Origin: Pseudanabaena frigida
GTDB lineage: Bacteria; Cyanobacteriota; Cyanobacteriia; Pseudanabaenales; Pseudanabaenaceae
Direction: 5' to 3'
Assembly (NCBI GenBank): GCA_003242085.1
Contig: QBML01000007.1
Location: 88,022 to 152,021, forward strand
DNA length: 64,000 nt
The notes below the pieces were generated by a model. It did no database searches, had not been told where the DNA came from, and was given only the letters and a program-made list of their open reading frames with translations. Of this stretch, positions 19,205 through 27,160 are shown one piece after another (positions within the stretch are counted from its first letter, which is position 1; each line of letters opens with the position of its first letter). A program made the position numbers and the translations under genes.

Positions 19205-19310
19205 TTAAGTAGCTAGGCACAATTAAAGATAAAACCCCAAAATCTGTACCGCCCGCTACGCGGGCGGTACAGATTTTGGCTCTGGTTTTTAACTATGCCG
19301 AGGTACTTAA
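19205..19310 (-). mobile_element. MITE-like hairpin element, family B (copy B1)
   Basis: Termini TAAGTAGCTAGGCACAATTA (from 19206) and its degenerate inverse ending at 19310 enclose a 20-bp perfect-arm hairpin (19237-19256 and 19260-19279, apex GCTACGC). The right terminus overlaps the end of the response regulator gene and supplies its last codons and stop. Confidence 0.7.
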
Positions 19311-19664
19311 TAGCTCTTTGACAGTATCAATTAAATCTTCTGGAGGAAAAGGCTTGCTAATGTAGGCATTTGCCCCTTGTCTACAGCCCCAATAGCGATC
19401 TACTTTTGTAGACTTAGTGGAACACAGCACAATATTGATATTCCAAGTTTCAGGGTTATCTCTAAGCTTGCGGCAAAGCTCATAGCCATTCATCCCAGGC
19501 ATAATAATATCCAAAACAACCAAATCAGGTTGAATTGATTTCACTTTAGCGATCGCTTCTAGACCATTCTTTGCAGTAGAAACCTGAAAATGATTACTTT
19601 CTAGTAAATTTGCAATCATTTCTCTCTGCGTCTTACTATCTTCTACAACTAAAATCTTAGACAT
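19293..19664 (-). CDS. CheY-like single-domain response regulator
   Basis: A 123-residue receiver domain: acidic pocket VVEDS, phospho-acceptor Asp in VVLDIIMPGMNGYE (about D53), and the conserved Lys in YISKPFPPEDL. The QGANAYISKP pattern resembles PilH/PixH-type regulators of cyanobacterial twitching or phototaxis systems. No kinase is adjacent. The final residues LSTSA and the stop are encoded by the end of a hairpin element. Confidence 0.85.
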   Translation of the reverse strand: MSKILVVEDSKTQREMIANLLESNHFQVSTAKNGLEAIAKVKSIQPDLVVLDIIMPGMNGYELCRKLRDNPETWNINIVLCSTKSTKVDRYWGCRQGANAYISKPFPPEDLIDTVKELLSTSA

Positions 19665-19851
19665 ATTAAGTAAAACTCCCTTTGCGATATATCAATCCTA
19701 TAGTTGAGAAAGAGAAATCACATGAAGAGTAAGTCCTGAATTTGAATGGGACTTTAGTCCTATGCTTAATTAGGACTATGGCTACTTGATTCGCCATCAA
19801 TTAAAAGCTAATCTTGGCTTAGCGATCGCCGTACACTCAATAGGTGACACC

Positions 19852-20493
19852 ATGAAAATCCGCATATTACTTGTTGACGATCATTCCTTTATTCGTCGTG
19901 CTCTAAAAATTTCGCTCGGCGATGAACCTTCGTTAGAGATTGTAGGAGAAGCTGAAAATGGTCAAATAGCGATCGCTCAAGTAGAAAGTCTCAAGCCCGA
20001 TGTTGCCCTAATGGATATTCAAATGCCATTTATGGATGGAGTAGAAGCTACAAAACAGATTTGCGATCGCTTCCCAGAGACCAAAGTACTAATTCTCACC
20101 GTCGATGAAACAGAAGAGTATATATCTCAAGCTCTGAAATATGGAGCATCAGGCTATATTTTAAAAAATACACCACCTGAAGAATTATCGTTTGCAATTC
20201 AGGCAGTATATCGAGGCTATATGCATTTAGATTTGAACTTAGGTAGAAAAGTAATTGCAAGAATCCCCGAAACTTCAGAATTATCTTCAACTGACTGGGA
20301 TAAACTTACGCCGAGAGAGCAACAAATAGTAAGATTAATCGCTACAGGTGCGAATAATGAGGAAATTGCGAATCAACTATACATCTCACCTAGAACCGTA
20401 AAAAATCATATTACAAATATTTTGAGTCAACTAAATTTGCGAAATAGGACTCAGGTTGCGATTTTAGTTAACTCAATTTTGAACTATTCATAG
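19852..20493 (+). CDS. NarL/FixJ-family response regulator
   Basis: REC domain (about 1-120; LLVDDHSF, VALMDIQMPFMDG phospho-acceptor, YILKNTPPEEL) and a LuxR-type helix-turn-helix (about 145-205; LTPREQQIVRLIATGANNEE). It should activate or repress transcription on phosphorylation. A TTG-started frame could extend 22 codons upstream, but the ATG at 19852 follows an AGGTGA ribosome site and begins exactly at the REC strand 1. Divergent from the regulator at 19664. Confidence 0.88.
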   Translation: MKIRILLVDDHSFIRRALKISLGDEPSLEIVGEAENGQIAIAQVESLKPDVALMDIQMPFMDGVEATKQICDRFPETKVLILTVDETEEYISQALKYGASGYILKNTPPEELSFAIQAVYRGYMHLDLNLGRKVIARIPETSELSSTDWDKLTPREQQIVRLIATGANNEEIANQLYISPRTVKNHITNILSQLNLRNRTQVAILVNSILNYS

Positions 20494-20547
20494 CAAAAAA
20501 TTAGATCTAATAGTCTAATAGTAGCTTATCTGCATGAGAGTTTAGAC

Positions 20548-21282
20548 TCAAAGCTTACTGGGCAAAGCAGAATCAATCACCTTAATTCCACCAGATTGAA
20601 TTGCATCGAAGACAGATCGAATTTGATGTAATTCCTGATCGCTCAAGCCAGAGTTCTCAAATAGAGTATTAAAAATTGCTTTACTGAAGTATAAATAACT
20701 TTTCCGATTAATTATCCCTGTCTGCATAATTCTATGCACAACCTCATCGAGAGTAAGCGAACTAGTTGAAGTACCGCGAGTAGTATCTTCTGGCAGGTTA
20801 AATGACGTATTCTGAATTCCTGATTTGCCAGCATTAACAGATGGATAAGTTGGCAATACCGAGGTTTTCGGATAAGGATCGGTCGGAGTAGTTATAGATA
20901 TATTTCTGTTAGGCAAACATCGGTTAACTGCTGCTTTTAACATATCGGGATCGAACGGCTTGGTCAGATAGTCATCTGCTCCAATCTCCATACATTTCAT
21001 AACACTATCCATCTCTTCGATCGCCGAAATCATGATTACGGGGATACTGCGAAATCTCGGATCTTTTTTGAGATATTTTAGAACCGCATATCCATCAATC
21101 TTAGGCATCATGATGTCTAATAGAATCAAGTCATAGAGATTTGCCTGAACCATTGATAAAGCTTCCTCCCCATCGACTGCCATCGACAAATTAAAATCTT
21201 TTCTACGCAATCGCCGAACCAGCATATCCCGATTTATTTCGTTGTCATCAACAATTAATACATGAAAGTCCTGAATTCCCAT
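20548..21282 (-). CDS. Response regulator with C-terminal small helical module
   Basis: Receiver domain at about 1-128 (LIVDDNEINRDML, LILLDIMMPKIDGYA, YLTKPFDPDML), a Ser/Thr/Pro-rich linker, and a C-terminal helical stretch of about 55 residues (LTLDEVVHRIMQTGIINRK to GIKVID). Similar short modules follow REC or cyclase domains in cyanobacterial proteins; I cannot name it. Last gene of a three-gene operon with the two upstream regulators. Confidence 0.8.
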   Translation of the reverse strand: MGIQDFHVLIVDDNEINRDMLVRRLRRKDFNLSMAVDGEEALSMVQANLYDLILLDIMMPKIDGYAVLKYLKKDPRFRSIPVIMISAIEEMDSVMKCMEIGADDYLTKPFDPDMLKAAVNRCLPNRNISITTPTDPYPKTSVLPTYPSVNAGKSGIQNTSFNLPEDTTRGTSTSSLTLDEVVHRIMQTGIINRKSYLYFSKAIFNTLFENSGLSDQELHQIRSVFDAIQSGGIKVIDSALPSKL

Positions 21283-21321
21283 AATTTAATTACTCATTAA
21301 TTATCCGTTACTGTCTTTGTT

Positions 21322-22335
21322 TCACGTCTCTTGGTTAGACCATACTTTAACGCAGTTTCGACCCTCGCGTTTTGCTTGATAAAGAGCTAGATCGGCTTCT
21401 TTAATCAACTGCTGCGCAACTGCAACTTCTTTGTAAGGAGTGATAGTTGATATGCCTAAACTAGCTGTGACATTAGTACTTATCTGTGAAGATATATGAC
21501 TAATATTTAGACTTTCTATTTCAAAACGAATTTTTTCGGCACAGAAAGCTGCACCTGAATTATCAGTATCTGGTAAAATTACTGCAAATTCTTCGCCTCC
21601 ATATCTTGCGATCGTATCTCGTGGTCTCTGTATAACCCGCGAAGCTGCGGTTGCGACTTGACATAGACAGTCGTCCCCCGCAAGATGTCCATAGGTATCA
21701 TTATATTTCTTAAAATAGTCAATATCAAAAAGGATTAGTGATAAGCATTGCTTTTCTCTTTTGGCGGAATTCCACTCTCTCTCTAAAACTGTATCAAAAT
21801 AACGGCGGTTCGCAATGCCTGTCAATCCATCGCGATGAGATAATGCCTCTAACTCATTTTTGACAATTTCTAATTCGTAATATGCCATTGCTAGCTCTTT
21901 ATAGGCAGCTTCGAGCTTTTGCTTATTTAAAACTTCGCGATCGTGTAGAATTTTTTTGTCAAGACAAGCGCTAACTCGCGCTTTGAGAAGTACGCGATCG
22001 TAAGGCTTAATCAAATAGTCTTCGGCTCCTTTTTGAATGCAGGAAAGCATCATCTCTTTCTCATCTAATGCTGAAATAATAATTACGGGAATACCGCGCC
22101 ATTCTAGATTTGCTTTAAGAATCTCCAACATCTCTAATCCATTCATTACTGGCATCATCATATCCAGCAGTATCAAGTCTATGGGCTGTAAAGAAACTAT
22201 TTCTAGCCCTCTTTTTCCACTATCTGCAAGAGTGATACTTGTATATCCTAAATTTCTTAAATGTCGATAAAGAATCTCGCGATTCATTTGATCGTCGTCA
22301 ATAATCAATAAATTAGACTTATTAGGTTCTTGCAT
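21322..22335 (-). CDS. REC-GGDEF response regulator (diguanylate cyclase)
   Basis: Receiver domain (about 5-125; LIIDDDQMNREIL, LILLDMMMPVMNG, YLIKPYD) joined by a coiled-coil (about 128-170) to a GGDEF domain (about 172-335) with active-site GGEEF near residue 245 and an RPRD inhibitory site five residues before it. This is the PleD/WspR-like plan: phosphorylation-driven dimerisation activating c-di-GMP synthesis. The start overlaps the upstream regulator gene by 14 bases. Confidence 0.9.
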   Translation of the reverse strand: MQEPNKSNLLIIDDDQMNREILYRHLRNLGYTSITLADSGKRGLEIVSLQPIDLILLDMMMPVMNGLEMLEILKANLEWRGIPVIIISALDEKEMMLSCIQKGAEDYLIKPYDRVLLKARVSACLDKKILHDREVLNKQKLEAAYKELAMAYYELEIVKNELEALSHRDGLTGIANRRYFDTVLEREWNSAKREKQCLSLILFDIDYFKKYNDTYGHLAGDDCLCQVATAASRVIQRPRDTIARYGGEEFAVILPDTDNSGAAFCAEKIRFEIESLNISHISSQISTNVTASLGISTITPYKEVAVAQQLIKEADLALYQAKREGRNCVKVWSNQET

Positions 22336-22699
22336 ATTTTTCTAACAACTTCTCTATTTTCCCCAAGAGTCTCACGAATTCAATAGGTTTGGTGTCGTAA
22401 TCATCACAGCCAGCTTCCATGCCTTTTTCGCGATCGCCAACCATTGCATGAGCCGAACAACCAATAATCGGAATATTTTTCGTTGCCGCTATTTGCTTCA
22501 ACCGTTTTGTTGCTTCCCACCCGTCTAAAATCGGTAGACTCATATCCATTACGATCAAATCTGGCAGGTTAGATTCAGCAGTTGCTACCCCCGCAGCGCC
22601 ATCAACTGCAACTAAAACCTCAAATCCCTTGCGAACCAATCTTCGAGATAGCATATCGCGATTCATTTCATTATCTTCGACAAGTAGAATTTTTGGCAT
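22322..22699 (-). CDS. Single-domain response regulator (DivK-like)
   Basis: A 125-residue receiver: LLVEDNEMNRDML pocket, phospho-acceptor in VMDMSLPILDGWEA, and KPIEFVRLL with the conserved Lys. The YDTKPIEF end matches DivK/CheY-like stand-alone receivers. First gene of the operon; its partner kinase is not next to it. Confidence 0.85.
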   Translation of the reverse strand: MPKILLVEDNEMNRDMLSRRLVRKGFEVLVAVDGAAGVATAESNLPDLIVMDMSLPILDGWEATKRLKQIAATKNIPIIGCSAHAMVGDREKGMEAGCDDYDTKPIEFVRLLGKIEKLLEKYART

Positions 22700-22881
22700 A
22701 TCATTTTAGGCTTTTCCCCAGCTATATTTTTCAATATATTTTCTCAGTAAGATCTTTACTGACTACTCTTAATTCCTCATCGTTAGTATATACATTATAG
22801 TTTTTATTGCTCGTCTCCACATAATTTTTAAAAGCACATAATTACAAGACTTTATCAGTTGAGTAAATCAATATAGCAGTC

Positions 22882-22927
22882 AAATATTACTAAATAAGGG
22901 GCTTAAGCCCCTTATTTAGTAATATTT
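22882..22927. repeat. Perfect 46-bp palindrome
   Basis: Two 23-bp arms meet at GCTTAAGC with no loop. It lies mid-way in the 400-base gap (22700-23100) between the regulator operon start and guaB3, which holds no gene. TATAGCAG precedes it, as in other elements. Confidence 0.7.
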
Positions 22928-23060
22928 ACGTTCCATGAGCTCTATATGCATAGCTATAGCCAAGTAAGTTAAGACCCAAATAACGAAATAGGATACCCAC
23001 TGGATGTAAGTGATTGCGATATTTTTATCTAAATCATCATAAAGCCGATATTTTCACAAA

Positions 23061-23103
23061 TAAGTAATTAAAAGGCTCATCGTATGAGCCTTTTAATTAC
23101 TTA
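23061..23103. terminator. guaB3 terminator
   Basis: 20-bp perfect arms with a 3-base loop (AATTAAAAGGCTCAT/ATGAGCCTTTTAATT) overlap the guaB3 stop codon on the minus strand. Confidence 0.8.
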
Positions 23104-24264
23104 TTTACCCATACCAAGTTGCTGTGCTTTTTGGTAAACCTTACCCTCAGTTAACAGGGATGGAGCGATTACCACTTCAACCTGCTGCATTTCTCGGATA
23201 TTCGCAGCGCCTAGAGTTCCCATACTGGTTTTAAGAGCACCCAGTAAATTATGAGTACCATCATCAAGTCCAGCAGGACCGCGCAAAATCTGTTCTAGTG
23301 AGCCTGTTGTGCCAACCCGAATTCTTGTGCCGCGTGGCAATACTGGACTGGGAGTTGCCATACCCCAGTGGAATCCGCGACCTGGAGCTTCTTTTGCCCT
23401 TGCAAATGGAGAGCCAATCATGACGGCATCAGCCCCACAAGCAATTGATTTACAGATATCGCCACCAGTAATTAATCCCCCATCAGCAATTATGGGCACG
23501 TATTTGCCAGTTTCTTTAAAGAAGTCTTCACGGGCAGCAGCACAGTCAGCAACGGCTGTTGCTTGGGGAATACCTACTCCTAGTACACCTCTGGATGTAC
23601 ATGCCGCTCCGGGACCAATGCCGACTAGTACACCAGCTGCACCAGCTCTTAAAAGTTCTAGAGTGACATCATAGGTGACACAGTTACCCATGAGGACGGG
23701 GATAGGCATGTCTTGACAGAATTTGGCAAGATCTAGAGAAACTAGTCCTTCGGCAGCAACGTGAGTAGTAGAAACCACGGTGGATTGCAAGAAAAACAGA
23801 TCGCAGCCTGCTTCAGCAGCAATTAGACCGTATTTAAAGGCATTGACGGGAATACTGCTAGCACAGGCAATCCCGCCTTTTTCTTTGATTTCACGAATAC
23901 GTTTTTGGATGAGTTCGGGTTTGACGGGTTCAGAATATAGTTCTTGCATAAGCGAGACAAATTCAGTAACACCTACGGATGCAATTTTTTCTAAGATCGG
24001 GGTGGGATCTTCATAACGGGTTTGAATACCATCAAGGTTGATTACACCTAAGGCTCCCAGCTCAGAAATTTTTACTGCCATATCCACATCAACAACGCCA
24101 TCCATAGCGCTAGCGATAATTGGAATTTCGCGTCGAATTCCCCCAACTTCCCAAAATGTATCGGCAACGTTGGGATCGAGGGTTCTGCCCCCAGGTACTA
24201 ATGCAATTTCGTCGATGCCATAGGCTCTGCGTGCAGTTTTACCGCGCCCAATTTGAATGTCCAC
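23101..24264 (-). CDS. guaB3: GuaB3-family IMP dehydrogenase-related protein
   Basis: TIM-barrel purine enzyme of the IMPDH/GMP reductase superfamily. At 387 residues it has the barrel core only: no CBS (Bateman) pair. The catalytic Cys is in GPGAACTSRG (C222), preceded by the GVLVGIGPG phosphate loop and followed by IADGGLITGGD. This cyanobacterial and actinobacterial subgroup is separate from canonical GuaB; whether it mainly makes XMP or works in the GMP direction cannot be read from sequence. Transcribed alone. Confidence 0.88.
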   Translation of the reverse strand: MDIQIGRGKTARRAYGIDEIALVPGGRTLDPNVADTFWEVGGIRREIPIIASAMDGVVDVDMAVKISELGALGVINLDGIQTRYEDPTPILEKIASVGVTEFVSLMQELYSEPVKPELIQKRIREIKEKGGIACASSIPVNAFKYGLIAAEAGCDLFFLQSTVVSTTHVAAEGLVSLDLAKFCQDMPIPVLMGNCVTYDVTLELLRAGAAGVLVGIGPGAACTSRGVLGVGIPQATAVADCAAAREDFFKETGKYVPIIADGGLITGGDICKSIACGADAVMIGSPFARAKEAPGRGFHWGMATPSPVLPRGTRIRVGTTGSLEQILRGPAGLDDGTHNLLGALKTSMGTLGAANIREMQQVEVVIAPSLLTEGKVYQKAQQLGMGK

Positions 24265-24567
24265 TGTTTGTTGTACTCTCTAGAATTTATAGTTGCTAAG
24301 TTTTACGTAGAAATCTTCCATTAAAGATTTACGCTGAGGGTTGATATTTTAAGCAGCGATCGCTTGATGCTTGCAGCTTTAGGTTTGATGAGGTTGCAAA
24401 AAATCTTAATGATTTCTTAAGGTATTTTTGCCTATTAATTAATGATATAGCAATCACAAGTAAAGTTAAGGTGCGAAATCCAAAAAGTAGAGTCAGGGTT
24501 TTGTACTACCTTTAATTTTGAAGTTTTAATTGCATTGATTGAATGTTGTTTTCTAGGAGGCAAGTTT

Positions 24568-25524
24568 TTGGCTGAATTTTTGAACACCTATGGTTTTTTG
24601 CTTGTATCGGCAATTTTTGGTGCAACTCTTGGGATATCCGTCTACTTGCCACTAATGGCTGGACAGTTATCATTAGCCACACCAGGATTTTATGCCTTAG
24701 GTGGATATATTGCCGCGATCGCCTCTACCAAGATCTTAGTCTCGACTACAGGAATATTGCCAGTCTGGTGGGTTTTGCTGGAAATGTTGGCGGCGGGTAT
24801 CGTGTCTGGTTTATTAGCCATAATTTTAGGAATTCCCGTATTACGCTTGCGGGGGATTTATTTGGCGATCGCCACAATTGCCTTTGTCGAAATCCTCAGG
24901 GTAGTTGCTCTGAATCTTGATATTACTGGCGGCGCGATCGGTATTTTTGGCATTCCTCAACCGTTTCAGTCGCCCTTAGAATATCTCTGGATTGCTCTAC
25001 CATTATTAGTTTTGAGCATGGTATTTATGTATCGGTTGGAAAAAATTCGGGTTGGACGAGCCTTAATAGCCATTCGCGAAGATGAGCTGGCAGCAGATTC
25101 GATGGGGATCAATCCCACTTATTACAAAGTTTTAGCCTTTACTTTGGCGGCGATTTTAGCGGGTGTGGTTGGGGCAGTAAGCGCTCACTTCCTGAATACA
25201 TGGAATGCGCGTCAAGGAACTTTTGATGCCAGTATTATCTTCTTAGCTTTTGTCCTCATTGGTGGCTCCCGCACATTTTGGGGCCCCGTAGTCGGTGGAA
25301 TTGTCTTAACAGCTTTACCAGAAGCTTTGCGTGGTGTCTCTAGTGTCAGTGGTGTGCCCATGTGGTTAGGACAGTTTCTCAAGGATGGACGCTTAATTAT
25401 TTTTGGGGTACTAATTGTAATTGGAACAATTTTTTATCCTAAAGGAATCATTACTCCAGAATTTTTAGGTTGGTGCAAACAGAAAACCCAAAAATTGCTA
25501 TCCAAAAATAAACAAGGAGCATAA
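24568..25524 (+). CDS. livM: Branched-chain/neutral amino-acid ABC transporter permease LivM
   Basis: Inner-membrane permease of the HAAT family (NatC/LivM type in cyanobacteria). It has 8-9 hydrophobic segments and the family signatures ATIAFVEILR and RIGRAL/IREDE-like VGRALIAIREDELAA with SMGI, the EAA-like ATPase contact. An upstream TTG at 24535 is possible, but TTG at 24568 has AGGAGG at 24555-24560, so I prefer it. livG follows after one interposed gene; livH and a binding protein are not in the window. Confidence 0.88.
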   Translation: MAEFLNTYGFLLVSAIFGATLGISVYLPLMAGQLSLATPGFYALGGYIAAIASTKILVSTTGILPVWWVLLEMLAAGIVSGLLAIILGIPVLRLRGIYLAIATIAFVEILRVVALNLDITGGAIGIFGIPQPFQSPLEYLWIALPLLVLSMVFMYRLEKIRVGRALIAIREDELAADSMGINPTYYKVLAFTLAAILAGVVGAVSAHFLNTWNARQGTFDASIIFLAFVLIGGSRTFWGPVVGGIVLTALPEALRGVSSVSGVPMWLGQFLKDGRLIIFGVLIVIGTIFYPKGIITPEFLGWCKQKTQKLLSKNKQGA

Positions 25525-25562
25525 GCCCTTTATCTCCACTGTCTCTCTAAGTATGAGTCGAT

Positions 25563-26213
25563 ATGTCACAAGAGAAAGTTAAGCGCCGATCGCTGCAAAT
25601 TTTAGGTTCTTTGGCATTGCTTGCAAGTTTGCTGGGAGTCTACACGATCGCCAATCCTGAAATTTTTAACCATTTGTCCTGTTTTACAGATTGTGATGCG
25701 AGAGCAGCTAGCGATTTGCTCAACAAAGATAAGGCGATCGCTTCTTTAATCGATCTTAAAAAACTCGATAAAAAGGCGATCGCGATCGTGCTGGAAAAAT
25801 CAAAATATCGCCTAACTATTTATTATCAAAAAAAGCCAATTAAAGCTTATGCGATCGTTTTAGGTGGAAATCCCAAGGATGATAAGTTACGCCAAGGAGA
25901 TAAACGCACTCCAGAAGGCATGTTTCACGTACAAGATCTTTACTATCATTCGGAGTGGTCAAAGTTCATTTTGTTAGACTATCCCACTCAAGATTCTTGG
26001 AGTAAGTTCTCACAGGCTAAGGCAAGAGGCGAGGTGAAAGCTTACGATGGTATTGGCGGTGAGATTGGCATTCATGGCGTTGAGAAAGGACAAGATTGGC
26101 TAATCGATCGCAAAATTAATTGGACTTTGGGCTGTATATCGCTCAAAAATAAAGATGTCGATGAAATTTACCCACTGTTACAACGTGGAGCAACTATTGA
26201 AATTTTACATTAA
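25563..26213 (+). CDS. L,D-transpeptidase (YkuD domain)
   Basis: Periplasmic enzyme that makes 3-3 peptidoglycan cross-links or attaches proteins to the wall. The product has a signal anchor (about 10-30) and a YkuD domain (about 70-216) with the active-site pattern: His in IGIHGVEKG and Cys in WTLGCISL (C191). The usual SHGC is here LGCIS, still with the Cys and downstream basic residue context. It lies between livM and livG at short spacing, so it may be co-transcribed with them by accident of position. Confidence 0.88.
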   Translation: MSQEKVKRRSLQILGSLALLASLLGVYTIANPEIFNHLSCFTDCDARAASDLLNKDKAIASLIDLKKLDKKAIAIVLEKSKYRLTIYYQKKPIKAYAIVLGGNPKDDKLRQGDKRTPEGMFHVQDLYYHSEWSKFILLDYPTQDSWSKFSQAKARGEVKAYDGIGGEIGIHGVEKGQDWLIDRKINWTLGCISLKNKDVDEIYPLLQRGATIEILH

Positions 26214-26312
26214 ACCGCAGAAGATAAAGTCGGTAATAGGGCTTTGACTTCGCTTAGCTAACTTAACTTCCAAATTCACAAAGTACTTGTAAAGAGAAAC
26301 ATTAAAATTGCT

Positions 26313-27092
26313 ATGGATATCACTACCAAATCAACTCTAGCCATTCAACAAGTAACACGACGCTTTGGGGGCTTAGTAGCGGTGAATGAGGTATCCTTTG
26401 ATGTGCAGGAAAATGAAATTTTTGGCGTGATTGGGCCCAATGGAGCGGGTAAAACAACGCTGTTTAATACGATCACAGGATTAATTGCGCCTAGTAGTGG
26501 CAAGGTTCTCTATGATGGGCAAGAAATCACTAATCGCCGCCCCCATCAGATTGCGAAGTTTGGAATTGCGCGAACATTTCAGAACATCCGTTTATTTGGA
26601 GAACTTTCGGCGTTGGAAAATGTGGCGATCGCAAGGCACCTTCGCACTACTACAGGGATTTGGAATGGAGTTTTAGGACTTCCACCAACGCCAAAAGAAG
26701 AAAAACAAACCTACGATCGCGCTTTAGAATTATTGGAACTAGTGGGACTGAGCGATCGCACTGATGTTAAAGCCAAGAACTTCTCCTATGGCGATCAACG
26801 TCGTCTGGAGATTGCTCGCGCCCTCGCGCTGCAACCAAAATTATTACTTTTAGACGAACCCGCCGCAGGAATGAATCCTAATGAAAAAGGACAATTAAGT
26901 GATTTTATTCGCAGTTTGCGCGATCGCTTCAACTTGACGATATTACTAATCGAGCATCATGTTCCGTTAGTAATGGGACTATGCGATCGCATTGCGGTTT
27001 TAGATTTTGGGCAATTAATTGCGATCGGAAAACCTGAAATCGTAAAAAGCGATCAGGCAGTAATTGAAGCTTATCTAGGAGATGAGGGTTAA
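26313..27092 (+). CDS. livG: ABC transporter ATP-binding protein LivG
   Basis: ATPase of the neutral/branched-chain amino-acid importer (NatA type). Walker A is GPNGAGKTT, the signature FSYGDQRRLEIARAL, Walker B LLLDEPAAGMNP and the H-loop IEHHV. The typical LivG insertion with ARTFQNIRLF is present. 259 residues, normal length. It works with LivM at 24.6 kb and LivF at 33.4 kb. Confidence 0.92.
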   Translation: MDITTKSTLAIQQVTRRFGGLVAVNEVSFDVQENEIFGVIGPNGAGKTTLFNTITGLIAPSSGKVLYDGQEITNRRPHQIAKFGIARTFQNIRLFGELSALENVAIARHLRTTTGIWNGVLGLPPTPKEEKQTYDRALELLELVGLSDRTDVKAKNFSYGDQRRLEIARALALQPKLLLLDEPAAGMNPNEKGQLSDFIRSLRDRFNLTILLIEHHVPLVMGLCDRIAVLDFGQLIAIGKPEIVKSDQAVIEAYLGDEG

Positions 27093-27160
27093 AGTTTATT
27101 AACAACAAAAATTGTTAAAAAGGGTAAAATTCTGACAGGGAAATCTAAGAGTATTCAAGG

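Noticed and set aside
23101..24264. Canonical IMP dehydrogenase GuaB
   Set aside because: The product lacks the CBS pair and fits the shorter GuaB3 group.
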